From positions 62,001 to 126,000 of the forward strand of contig DASWYF010000024.1 in NCBI GenBank assembly GCA_036405135.1: 64,000 nucleotides of DNA, given 5' to 3'. This stretch comes from Verrucomicrobiia bacterium (GTDB taxonomy: Bacteria > Verrucomicrobiota > Verrucomicrobiia > Limisphaerales > JAEYXS01). A model generated the notes under the pieces. The model worked only from the letters and a program-made list of their open reading frames with translations. It searched no databases and was not told where the DNA came from. The first letter of the stretch is position 1; every line of letters begins with the position of its first letter. Made by a program: the position numbers and the translations under genes. Below are positions 45,109 to 53,357 of the stretch, piece by piece.

Positions 45109-48100
45109 AGCGTGATTCTTCCAGAGCGGGGGGAAAGCGGACGAACGGAGAGGCACCCATGCAGGGGGGGGGGCGGGATGCGCCGTTGCTGGTTTTCATT
45201 TTGGCGCCGACGGGAAATGATGCGGGGTTGTCCGCCAAGTTTTTGGACGAAGCGGGCATGGGTGTGGTGGTTTTTCCCAATGTGGATGCGTTGTGCGCGG
45301 GGATGAGAGAGGGATGTGGTGCGCTGCTGTTGGCGGAGGAGATTCTGACGGAGAAATCCATTTCCTGTCTGGTGGAGATACTGGGGGATCAGCCGACATG
45401 GTCAGATATCCCGGTGACGATCATCAGCAGCGGTGGTGAGGCGACGCAGATGCAGTTGCGGAGGTTGAGGCTGTTCGAGCCGGGCGGCAATGTGACGTTG
45501 CTTGAGCGGCCATTCCGGCCTGGTACGCTGGTGAGCACGATGGAGGTGGCGTTGCGTTCGCGTCGCCGTCAGTACGAGGTGCGGGACCTGTTGCAGGCGG
45601 TGTGGAGCAGCGGGGAGAGGTTGAGGAGTTATTATGAGAGCAGTCATGACTGCATCAAGGAGCTGGATTTGCAGGGGCGGGTGCTCTCGATGAACAAGAA
45701 CGGTTTGCGGATGCTGGGATGCAGGGATTTTGAGGTTTTCAGATTGAAGAGCTGGCCTTCATTCTGGAAAGGGAAGCAGGGGAAGGTGGCGAAGGATGCA
45801 TTAGCGGATGCGAGGGCTGGCAGGGTGGGGAGGTTTCAGGGGGACTCTCCGACTCTGGGCGGCGAGATGAAGTGGTGGGATGTAGTGCTGTCTCCGATTC
45901 TGGATGAGGCGGGCAAGCCGGAGCGGATATTGGCGGTTTCGCGCGATGTGACGCAGGACCGGGAGCAGCAGGAGGCGGTGCTTTCTTTGAAGGCGAAGAT
46001 CGAGCAGCAGGCGCGGATCTATGATACCACACTTTCGCACATCAATGAGGCGGCTTATATATTTGACCGGAAGATGCGGTTTGTTTACGTGAACCAGCGG
46101 GTGCTGGAGATTTTGGGACGGCCATTGGACGGGGTGATCGGGAGGGGGTTCGTGGAGCTGGGGTACGAGCCGGGATTGGCGGCGAAGTTGCAGAGGGAGA
46201 TACGGACGGTGTTTGAGACGAAGGGGACTGTCCGGGATGAAACGCCTTTCAGAAAGCCGAACGGTGATGTGGGATATTATGAGTATATCCTGAATCCGGT
46301 GACAGGGGCGGATGGGGAGGTGGATTTGGTGGCGGGGTCGACGCGTGATATAACGGAGCGCAAGCAGCATGAAGCGGAGCTGGCGCGGATGGTGTTCCAG
46401 AAGGAGGCTGATGCGCGGCTGTTCGACACGATTCTTTCATCCATCAATGATCTGGCTTACACGTTCGACGTGGAAGGGAATTGGACTTATGCGAATGAAC
46501 CGTTGCTGAAGTTGTGGGGGCGGAAGCTGGAGGACATCCGGGGAAAGAGTTCGTTGCAGCTGGATTATCCGCCCGAACTGGCAGAGAGGTTGAAGCAGCA
46601 GGTGAAGCAGGTGGTGGCGACGAAGAAGCCGTTTCGTGGTGAGACGTATTTCACGGATGCAGCGGGGGTGGAGGATTATCACGAGTATATCTTCAGCCCG
46701 GTGTTCGGGCCGGATGGGAGGGTGGTGGCGGTTTGCGGCACGACCCGTCTCACGACGGCGCGGAAGCGGGCGGAGGCGATAGCGGAAAGCCAGCGCAAAG
46801 TACTGCAATTGATGGCTGAGGACATGCCGTTGCCGGCCATTTTGGCGGAGTTGATGCGTATGGCGGAGCTGGATTGTGAGGAGAGAGCTTTCGCTTCTGT
46901 CCTGCTGATGGAGAAGGATGGCAGGCATCTGCGGCATGGGGCGGCGCCAAGTTTGCCAGCGGATTATGTGGCGGCGATCGATGGAGGGGAGATCGGACCG
47001 AAAGCAGGTTCGTGCGGGACGGCGGCATATACGCGAAAGCCGGTGTATGTGGAGGACATCAAGACGGACATCTTGTGGACGGATTTCAAGGAGCTGGCGT
47101 TGGCGTTTGGGTTGAGAGCGTGCTGGTCCGTGCCGATCTTTTCCACAAGCGGTGAGGTGTTGGGAACGTTTGCGGTGTATCATCCGATGGCGCGGCTGCC
47201 GGGCGAGAAAGATCTGAGGATGGCGGAGACGGTCACGCGCATGGCTTCGGTGGCGATCGAGCAGGCCCGGGCTGGTGAAGCGTCGCGAAGACTGGTGGCG
47301 ATCGTGGAGTCATCGGATGATGCGATCATAAGCAAGGATATTAATGGGATCATCATGACGTGGAATCGCGGAGCGGAGCGGTTGTTCGGCTACCGCCCTG
47401 AGGAGATCATCGGCAAGCCGGTGACGATGTTGATCCCGGCGAATCAGTTCGATGAGGAGCCGAACATTTTGAAGCGGATCCGGCGCGGTGAGAAGATCGA
47501 GCATTACCAGACGATCCGGCAGCGGAAGGATGGCAGTTTGATGGAGGTGGCGCTGACGGTTTCGCCGATCAGGGATGCCGCCGGGAAGATCATGGGTGCT
47601 TCGAAAATCGTGCGGGACATCACGGAGCAGAAGCAGGCGGAGAGGCGGCTGGAGCGGGCGCATCAGGAGGTGCTGGCGGCATCTCATGCGAAGGATGAAT
47701 TTCTGGCTTCACTCTCACATGAGTTGCGCACGCCGTTGAATCCGGTGTTGTTGCTGGCGAGCGAGGCGGCGGAGAATCCGGAGTATTCGCAGGAGGTGAG
47801 GGAGCAGTTCGCGACGATCCGCAGCAATGTGGAGCTGGAGGCGAGGCTGATCGATGATTTGCTGGACATCACACGTATCACCCACGGGAAACTATCGCTG
47901 AGCAAGGAGCCGCTGGATGTAGAAGCGGTTTTGCGGGCGGCGATCGGAACGGTGGAGGCGGAGGTGGCGGACAAGAAGGTGATGCTGGTGCTGGAGCTGG
48001 AAGCATTGCCAGCGACGGTGGAGGGGGATGCGGTGCGTTTGCAGCAGGTGTTCTGGAATGTGCTGAAGAATGCGGTGAAGTTCACGCCGGGAGGAGGGAA

Positions 48101-48815
48101 GATAACCGTGCGTTCACAGAAGCGGGATGGTGTGATGGAGATCCGGGTGTTGGATACGGGGATCGGCATGACTGGGGGGGAGCTGGCAAATGTGTTCGAG
48201 GCGTTCACGCAGGGTGAGCATGTAGGGGCGGGGGGAGCGCACCGGTTCGGCGGGCTGGGGCTTGGTCTGGCGATCACTCGGAAGCTGGTGGAGCTGCATG
48301 GGGGTGAGATACAGGCGGAGAGTGAAGGCCGTAATAGGGGGGCGACATTCATCATCACATTGCCGCTTACAGATGCGGTGGTGGTGGTGCGCCCAGAGCC
48401 GGAGAAGATGTTGTCGGAGAGGATGTCTGCCAACAATGGCGGCGGGCATCCCTTGCGGGTGTTGCTGGTGGAGGATCACGAGCCGACGCGGACGGCGTTG
48501 AAACTTTTGCTGACGCGGCGGCATTTCGAGGTGATCACGGCGAGCAATCTGGCGGATGCAAGGTCGTTGGCGGATAGGGAGGATTTTCAACTGTTGATCT
48601 CGGATATCGGGCTGCCGGATGGAACGGGGTATGAGTTGATGGCGGAGTTGAGTGAGAAACGGAGGGATCTGCCGGGGATCGCGCTGACGGGTTACGGGAT
48701 GGAGGATGATGTGGTGAACAGCCGGTTGGCGGGGTTCAAGGTGCATCTGACGAAGCCGGTGAGGGTGCAATCACTGGAGAGTGCGTTAAGTGCGGTGTTG
48801 GGAAAGAAAGTGTGA
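45105..48815 (+). CDS. Multi-PAS/GAF hybrid histidine kinase with degenerate N-terminal receiver
   Basis: The 1236-residue protein begins with a receiver-like domain (~22-150: LLVFILAPTGNDAGL, PVTIISSGGEA, LLERPFRPGTLVSTM). The usual phosphoacceptor position reads LLLAEEI, lacking Asp. Three PAS domains (~170-560), a GAF domain (~575-725) and a fourth PAS (~730-855, ESSDDAIISKDINGIIMTWN) follow. HisKA has [12 protein letters not shown] with His872. The ATPase domain has VLDTGIGMT and FGGLGLGLAITRKLVELHGG, and a C-terminal receiver with Asp1167 in ISDIGLPDGTGYE ends the chain. The kinase-receiver half closely matches that of the gene before kaiC, so the two are paralogues. It overlaps kaiC by ATGA. 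A receiver lacking Asp would be a docking rather than a phospho-input domain. Confidence 0.93.
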   Translation: MKRDSSRAGGKRTNGEAPMQGGGRDAPLLVFILAPTGNDAGLSAKFLDEAGMGVVVFPNVDALCAGMREGCGALLLAEEILTEKSISCLVEILGDQPTWSDIPVTIISSGGEATQMQLRRLRLFEPGGNVTLLERPFRPGTLVSTMEVALRSRRRQYEVRDLLQAVWSSGERLRSYYESSHDCIKELDLQGRVLSMNKNGLRMLGCRDFEVFRLKSWPSFWKGKQGKVAKDALADARAGRVGRFQGDSPTLGGEMKWWDVVLSPILDEAGKPERILAVSRDVTQDREQQEAVLSLKAKIEQQARIYDTTLSHINEAAYIFDRKMRFVYVNQRVLEILGRPLDGVIGRGFVELGYEPGLAAKLQREIRTVFETKGTVRDETPFRKPNGDVGYYEYILNPVTGADGEVDLVAGSTRDITERKQHEAELARMVFQKEADARLFDTILSSINDLAYTFDVEGNWTYANEPLLKLWGRKLEDIRGKSSLQLDYPPELAERLKQQVKQVVATKKPFRGETYFTDAAGVEDYHEYIFSPVFGPDGRVVAVCGTTRLTTARKRAEAIAESQRKVLQLMAEDMPLPAILAELMRMAELDCEERAFASVLLMEKDGRHLRHGAAPSLPADYVAAIDGGEIGPKAGSCGTAAYTRKPVYVEDIKTDILWTDFKELALAFGLRACWSVPIFSTSGEVLGTFAVYHPMARLPGEKDLRMAETVTRMASVAIEQARAGEASRRLVAIVESSDDAIISKDINGIIMTWNRGAERLFGYRPEEIIGKPVTMLIPANQFDEEPNILKRIRRGEKIEHYQTIRQRKDGSLMEVALTVSPIRDAAGKIMGASKIVRDITEQKQAERRLERAHQEVLAASHAKDEFLASLSHELRTPLNPVLLLASEAAENPEYSQEVREQFATIRSNVELEARLIDDLLDITRITHGKLSLSKEPLDVEAVLRAAIGTVEAEVADKKVMLVLELEALPATVEGDAVRLQQVFWNVLKNAVKFTPGGGKITVRSQKRDGVMEIRVLDTGIGMTGGELANVFEAFTQGEHVGAGGAHRFGGLGLGLAITRKLVELHGGEIQAESEGRNRGATFIITLPLTDAVVVVRPEPEKMLSERMSANNGGGHPLRVLLVEDHEPTRTALKLLLTRRHFEVITASNLADARSLADREDFQLLISDIGLPDGTGYELMAELSEKRRDLPGIALTGYGMEDDVVNSRLAGFKVHLTKPVRVQSLESALSAVLGKKV

Positions 48816-48819
48816 AATT

Positions 48820-49005
48820 TAGAGCGGTTTTAAAAAATCCTGTAGCCGGGTGGCTGAAGAATGAGAAGGGCGGTCTTTTTGGGTTCTGGCTTCGTTTCGG
48901 CTCAGTCACAGGGTCCTTGGAAACTGAACTGCTCCTTCGCCAAAGCCTCGCCAGAACCCAAAAATCCTCGCTCCACCCGGCTACATCAATTTTTTAACCG
49001 CTCTA
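48820..49005. repeat. Long imperfect inverted repeat, possible MITE-like or structured element
   Basis: The arms pair in blocks. TAGAGCGGTT (48820-48829) pairs with AACCGCTCTA (48996-49005). TGTAGCCGGGTGG (48841-48853) pairs with CCACCCGGCTACA (48973-48985). TTTTTGGGTTCTGGC (48876-48890) pairs with GCCAGAACCCAAAAA (48950-48964). About 60 nt of central sequence remains. It begins five bases after the stop codon of the last kinase gene. Terminal inverted arms, size near 185 bp and no coding capacity fit a non-autonomous mobile element or a bacterial interspersed mosaic-type repeat. As RNA it would form a long hairpin and may also end the operon. Flanking target duplications were not evident. 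Confidence 0.8.
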
Positions 49006-49072
49006 ACGTTTTATAGGGAGGGGATTTCATGCAAATTGTGCAGAGGGAGCAGACTTTGTTTGCGGTTGAGGG

Positions 49073-49720
49073 GTGTCGGGTTTTAGCCAGTTGTTGCAAG
49101 TGCTTGATAGACAACCGATGTGTGATTTGGAAAGTTCGGCATGGGAAAAGCTAAGTAGTGAGGAGTGTTTGGATCACATTTTTTCTGATGTTGTTATGGT
49201 CACGACATTAAATATTTTTCCGGAAGCACAGAGCAATCATAGCATCAAAGTGGTTTGTGCGTGTACGATGGAGTGCCCGGCGGAGCGGCTGTTCGCGTTT
49301 TGGAGACAGTTGGAGAACATGCCGCGGGTGTTGCCCAGCCTGATCTCAGTGCAGCAGGTGACGAGGACGGAATCGCACTGGGTGGCGAAAGGGCCAAGGG
49401 AAGAATACATCGAGTGGGATGTGGAGATAGTGCATGAGGTGCCAGGGCAGTTGATCGCGTGGTGTACGAAGGAAGGGTTCGAGCCGGCGCATGCGGGAGC
49501 GGTACGGTTCGGGCCGGCGGCTCAGGGGGAAGGGACGGAGGTGACGGTGTCTCTGGAGTATGATGAGCCGGATGAGGATATGGAGCCGGTGGTGACGAGG
49601 TTGTTTGGGAGTGAGCCGGGGGCACAACTGGCGGATGATTTGCGGAGGGTGAAGGCAATGGTGGAAGCCGGTGGGAACCGGGTTGGAGCCGGGGACAGGC
49701 GGGTGGTGGCGTTCAGGTAG
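49073..49720 (+). CDS. SRPBCC (polyketide cyclase/dehydrase-like) protein
   Basis: The 215-residue frame contains a START/SRPBCC domain of the COG5637 type at ~58-200. Its signatures are CTMECPAERLFAFWRQLENMP, PSLISVQQVTRTESHWVAKGP, EWDVEIVHEVPGQLIAWCTKEG, then a Thr/Val-rich strand and TRLFGSEPGAQLADDLRRVKAMVEAG. These are soluble hydrophobic-ligand-binding folds often found in stress gene clusters; the ligand is unknown. The first ~55 residues have no counterpart in the family. Starts at GTG 49073, ATG 49118 and ATG 49196 are possible, the last fitting the domain best. Confidence 0.82.
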   Translation: MSGFSQLLQVLDRQPMCDLESSAWEKLSSEECLDHIFSDVVMVTTLNIFPEAQSNHSIKVVCACTMECPAERLFAFWRQLENMPRVLPSLISVQQVTRTESHWVAKGPREEYIEWDVEIVHEVPGQLIAWCTKEGFEPAHAGAVRFGPAAQGEGTEVTVSLEYDEPDEDMEPVVTRLFGSEPGAQLADDLRRVKAMVEAGGNRVGAGDRRVVAFR

Positions 49721-49948
49721 GGGATTTTAATTTGCCGGATGTGAGGATGATTTTGTTTCCGGTGCCGCTGGGGTGTTAACGGGTATCGCTATGGTGTTCT
49801 CTAATGGGTTGTAGAAAATATTTTAATTTTAGGGGTTGCGTATTTTTTGGGAGTGGTGGATAGTTTTTTCAGTGGTGGCCGGTATCGGCTGCCTGCGGCG
49901 GTCTGACCAGCGGTGGTTTGGCGGCTGAAACAAGGTAAGGAGGCTGTT

Positions 49949-50146
49949 ATGGGTAATGGTGTTTCATCCACGGATTGTCTCCCCAAGGCAGAGGAAGTGT
50001 CTATTGGGGATGAGAGGGTTTCTTCCGGGAGGAAGGAAAAACGGGATGGGGAAGGGCTGGGGGCAACTGGCGATAAGAAACGGAAGCCTCGCTATGGTCT
50101 GAAGGGAAGCCGACGGGAGGTAAACCGGATTTTCCGGATTCTTTGA
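49949..50146 (+). CDS. Possible small basic protein
   Basis: A 65-codon frame starts at ATG 49949 with a perfect AAGGAGG five bases upstream, among the best ribosome sites in the window. The product (MGNGVSSTDCLPKAEEV..., ending REVNRIFRIL) is hydrophilic, Lys/Arg/Gly-rich and unlike any family I know. It ends 43 bp before the start of the next gene. The strong ribosome site is the main argument. It might be a leader peptide or a small DNA- or RNA-binding protein, or not be a gene. Confidence 0.4.
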   Translation: MGNGVSSTDCLPKAEEVSIGDERVSSGRKEKRDGEGLGATGDKKRKPRYGLKGSRREVNRIFRIL

Positions 50147-50189
50147 ATTGCTTCTTGGGGTGGAAGTCATTTTAATCCGGGGAGTTCCA

Positions 50190-52373
50190 ATGAGAGAGGG
50201 TGTCAAGCCAAGAGATGGGGGAGGATGCTTGCAAAGGGTCATACATATTTATCAATGGATGAGATGGCTGGTGGCCATCGTGCTGGGGCTTGGTCTATTC
50301 GCCGGTGAGGCACGGGCGGAGTTCGAGTTCGATGTGAAGTTGGGCTATGATGGTACAGTGCGGGAGGCAAACTGGTTTCCGGCGGCGTTCGAGATTTTCA
50401 ATGATGGGCCGCCTTTCAGTGGCGTGATCGAGCTGATGAATGAGCAGGCGGGCAAGGGGCAGGTGCGCCGTATCCCGGTGGAGCTGCCCACGAATACACG
50501 GAAGCGGATCGTGGTGCCGGTGTTTGCCTCGGCGGGGAAGTATTCGCAATGGCGGGCAGTGGTGTATGATGAGCGGGAGAAGAAACGTGCGGAGGTGAAA
50601 AATCTGGGCATCCGGAAGGACTTGGAGTGGAACGCGATGTTGTTCGGAACGGTGGCAAGGACGTTTGGCGGGCAACCCATATTGCCTGATATGGCGAACA
50701 GCCAGGGGGATCGGGGTGCGGAGGTGGTGAGGTTGGATCCGGCGTTTTTGCCGGATGGACCGATCCCGCTGGAGGGGTTGCAGGCGATCTATTTGAACTC
50801 GGAGCGGGCGTTGGAGATCAGCGCGCAGCAGGGAGCGGCATTGATGGCGTGGATGCAGGCGGGCGGGCATTTGATCATAGGGATGGAGCAGCCGGGTGAT
50901 CTGAACGGGTTGCCGTGGCTGGCACCCTTAATGCCGGTAAAGTTTGGCGGTTCGAGGTCGGTGGCGGCGGGGCAGGTGCTGGATTCTTTTGCGTGGGTGG
51001 GTACGGGGAGTCCGCATGCGTTCAATTATGCAAGCTCGGGCCGTAAGCGGGATGAAGCGGCGGAGTTCCGCGAGGCAACGACGCCCGTATTTCAAGCGAC
51101 GATGTTGGACGGGAAGGAGCTGGTTTCTGCGAGCGGGTTGCCGCTGGTGATCCGCGCAGAGAGGGGACGCGGCTTGCTCACGGTATTGACGTTCAGCCCA
51201 GAGAGGGAACCATTCCGCTCGTGGAAGGGGCGAAATTATTTCTGGGCGCAATTGATCGGGGTGCCGCCTGCGTGGTTCACGGAGAACACGCATAACAACC
51301 AGTCTTATTTCAACAACCAGAGCATCGACGGTGTAGTGGGTGCGATGATCGATTCCAAGCAGGTGCGCAAATTGCCGGTGAGCTGGCTGCTGTTGCTGCT
51401 GGCGGTGTATCTGGTGGTGATCGGTCCGCTGGATCAGTGGTATCTGAAGAAGATCAACCGGCAGATGCTGACGTGGATCACGTTCCCCTGTTATGTGGTA
51501 GGTTTCTCGCTGCTGATCTATTGGATCGGTTTCATGCTGCGCGCGGGTGAGAGTGAGTGGAATGAACTGCATGTGGTGGATGTGATGCCGCACGGGGGCA
51601 AGGTGGAGCTGCGTGGAAGGACTTACGCCTCATGCTATTCGCCCTCCAATGCGAAATATCCGGTGGCGACGGATGTGGCGCATGCGACGTTCCGGGGTGA
51701 ATTTCAAGGGGCCTTTGCCGCCTCCCAAGAGGCTGGCCGGACGGCGATCACGCAGATGGGCAAGGGTTTCGCAGCGGAGGTGTTCGTGCCGGTGTGGACG
51801 AGCCAACTGTTTGTGAGCGACTGGTCGCAATCCGGCGAAGAGCCGCTGCAGATGGAGGTGACGAAGAGCGGCGGGCAGACCTCGGTGCGGATCGAGAACA
51901 AGATGAAGGCGACGTTGGAGCGGGCATGGATCGTGGCCGGTGACAAGGTGTATGAGGTGTCGAGGTTGCAAGCCGGCGAACGGAGAGTGGTGAATCTGAG
52001 CAGTGCCGGGCAGGCTTTGGAAAGTTTTGTGCAGCAGAACACGTCAAACTTCGGCACGGCAGTGGAGCAGCGGCGCAATGCGTTCGGCAACAACCGGGGA
52101 AATTTCCTGCCTAATCCGCCGGTGCATCTGGCGGCGGCTTCCTTCCTAGGCAAGCTGGAGGAGAAGAATACGCCGAACAACAACAATCATAATTACGGAG
52201 CACGCTTCATATTGCCGGAGGGATTTGATCTGAGTGGGAATGTGAAGCGCGGGCAGATCTGTCTGCTGGCGTGGGCCAGCGGCGAATCACCCATCCCGGC
52301 ATTGAACAAGTTTGAGACGCGCCGGTCCACACGCGACACGTTATTCCGCGTAGTGGCGTCCGCGCCGCAATAA
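50190..52373 (+). CDS. Exported, membrane-anchored protein of unknown family, first gene of the ABC operon
   Basis: The start at 50190 has GGGGAG five bases upstream and gives 727 residues; ATG 50259 would begin directly at the signal peptide MRWLVAIVLGLGLFAGEARA. After the signal comes a beta-rich extracytoplasmic region (~45-150, FEFDVKLGYDGTVREANWFPAAFEI). A domain of glutamine-amidotransferase-like or Rossmann-like appearance follows (~200-300: QAIYLNSERALE, LMAWMQAGGHLIIGME, LTVLTFSPEREPF). Two membrane helices lie at ~405-470 (SWLLLLLAVYLVVIGPLDQWYL, FPCYVVGFSLLIYWIGFML), then a second beta-rich domain. I do not recognise the family. A similar arrangement exists in auxiliary subunits of gliding-type ABC exporters (GldG-like), but I cannot claim homology. 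The ATPase follows 18 bp downstream. Confidence 0.8.
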   Translation: MREGVKPRDGGGCLQRVIHIYQWMRWLVAIVLGLGLFAGEARAEFEFDVKLGYDGTVREANWFPAAFEIFNDGPPFSGVIELMNEQAGKGQVRRIPVELPTNTRKRIVVPVFASAGKYSQWRAVVYDEREKKRAEVKNLGIRKDLEWNAMLFGTVARTFGGQPILPDMANSQGDRGAEVVRLDPAFLPDGPIPLEGLQAIYLNSERALEISAQQGAALMAWMQAGGHLIIGMEQPGDLNGLPWLAPLMPVKFGGSRSVAAGQVLDSFAWVGTGSPHAFNYASSGRKRDEAAEFREATTPVFQATMLDGKELVSASGLPLVIRAERGRGLLTVLTFSPEREPFRSWKGRNYFWAQLIGVPPAWFTENTHNNQSYFNNQSIDGVVGAMIDSKQVRKLPVSWLLLLLAVYLVVIGPLDQWYLKKINRQMLTWITFPCYVVGFSLLIYWIGFMLRAGESEWNELHVVDVMPHGGKVELRGRTYASCYSPSNAKYPVATDVAHATFRGEFQGAFAASQEAGRTAITQMGKGFAAEVFVPVWTSQLFVSDWSQSGEEPLQMEVTKSGGQTSVRIENKMKATLERAWIVAGDKVYEVSRLQAGERRVVNLSSAGQALESFVQQNTSNFGTAVEQRRNAFGNNRGNFLPNPPVHLAAASFLGKLEEKNTPNNNNHNYGARFILPEGFDLSGNVKRGQICLLAWASGESPIPALNKFETRRSTRDTLFRVVASAPQ

Positions 52374-52391
52374 GAAACGAGCGAGTGACTT

Positions 52392-53342
52392 ATGGCAACT
52401 GAAGCAGCAAAGATTCCAGCCGTGCAGACGTTCGAGCTGACGCGCACGTATGGTGCGATGACGGCGCTGAGCCAGCTTAATCTGACGGTGAACCAGGGGG
52501 ATCTGTTCGGGTTCATCGGTTCGAATGGTGCCGGCAAGACGACGACATTGCGCATTTTGGCAACGTTCCTCACGCCATCATCGGGTCGCGCGGAGATACT
52601 TGGTCATGATGTGGTGCGGGATGCGGATTCCGTACGGCATGTGATCGGTTACATGCCGGACTTTTTCGGTGTGTATAAGGACATGGAAGTGACGGAGTAT
52701 CTGGATTTCTTCGGTGCATGCTATCGCATCCCGAGCGGCAAGCGTGAGAAGACAGTGGGCGATGTGTTGGAGTTGGTGGGATTGAGCGAGAAGAAGGGGG
52801 CACTCATTGGAGCCTTGAGCCGGGGCATGCAACAACGTCTCGGTCTGGCGCGTGTGCTGATCCATGATCCGAAGCTGCTCTTGCTGGACGAACCTGCGAG
52901 CGGTCTGGACCCGCGGGCGCGCATCGAGATGATGGCGATCCTTGAGGAGCTTCAGCGGATGGGGAAGACAATCATCATCTCGTCGCATATCCTAAGTGAA
53001 TTGCAGACGTTGTGCGATCGTGTGGCGATCATCGAGAAGGGCAAGCTGATCTACAGCGGTCCGGTGCAGGGTGTGCGGGACCAGATGAGCGGGCGCATTT
53101 TCTGGGTGAAGGTGATGGATGGGATGGAGCGCGCGAAAGAATTGTTGAAGGCACATCCTGAGGTGACGGAGATCGAGCCGGTGGAGGAGCAGCTCAAGGT
53201 GACCTTGAAGGACCACGAGACGGATGCTTCGTTCATCGCGCCGATGCTAATCCAGGACGGATTAAAGCTGGTGGGATTGCGGGAGGATGAATTGGGGTTG
53301 GAAGAGGTCTTCATGCGGGTGACGCGTGGAGAGACTCAATAG
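52392..53342 (+). CDS. ABC transporter ATP-binding protein (CcmA/ABC-2 type)
   Basis: This 316-residue ATPase has Walker A GSNGAGKT (~43-50), a Q-loop-equivalent region around IGYMPDFFGVY, and signature LSRGMQQRLGLAR (~141-153). Walker B is LLLLDEPASGLDP (~161-173), followed by the H-loop in IISSHILSEL. The C-terminal ~90 residues match the extension common in ATPases partnered with ABC-2 export permeases (YADH/CcmA, NatA, GldA). It is the only ATPase in an operon with four permease genes, so it probably energises all of them. The next gene starts after 15 bp behind a strong GGAAGGAGG. Confidence 0.95.
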   Translation: MATEAAKIPAVQTFELTRTYGAMTALSQLNLTVNQGDLFGFIGSNGAGKTTTLRILATFLTPSSGRAEILGHDVVRDADSVRHVIGYMPDFFGVYKDMEVTEYLDFFGACYRIPSGKREKTVGDVLELVGLSEKKGALIGALSRGMQQRLGLARVLIHDPKLLLLDEPASGLDPRARIEMMAILEELQRMGKTIIISSHILSELQTLCDRVAIIEKGKLIYSGPVQGVRDQMSGRIFWVKVMDGMERAKELLKAHPEVTEIEPVEEQLKVTLKDHETDASFIAPMLIQDGLKLVGLREDELGLEEVFMRVTRGETQ

Positions 53343-53357
53343 CGGAAGGAGGATTTG

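Noticed and set aside
48812-48997. 61-codon frame after the last kinase
   Set aside because: It is made from the inverted-repeat element and has no independent ribosome site.
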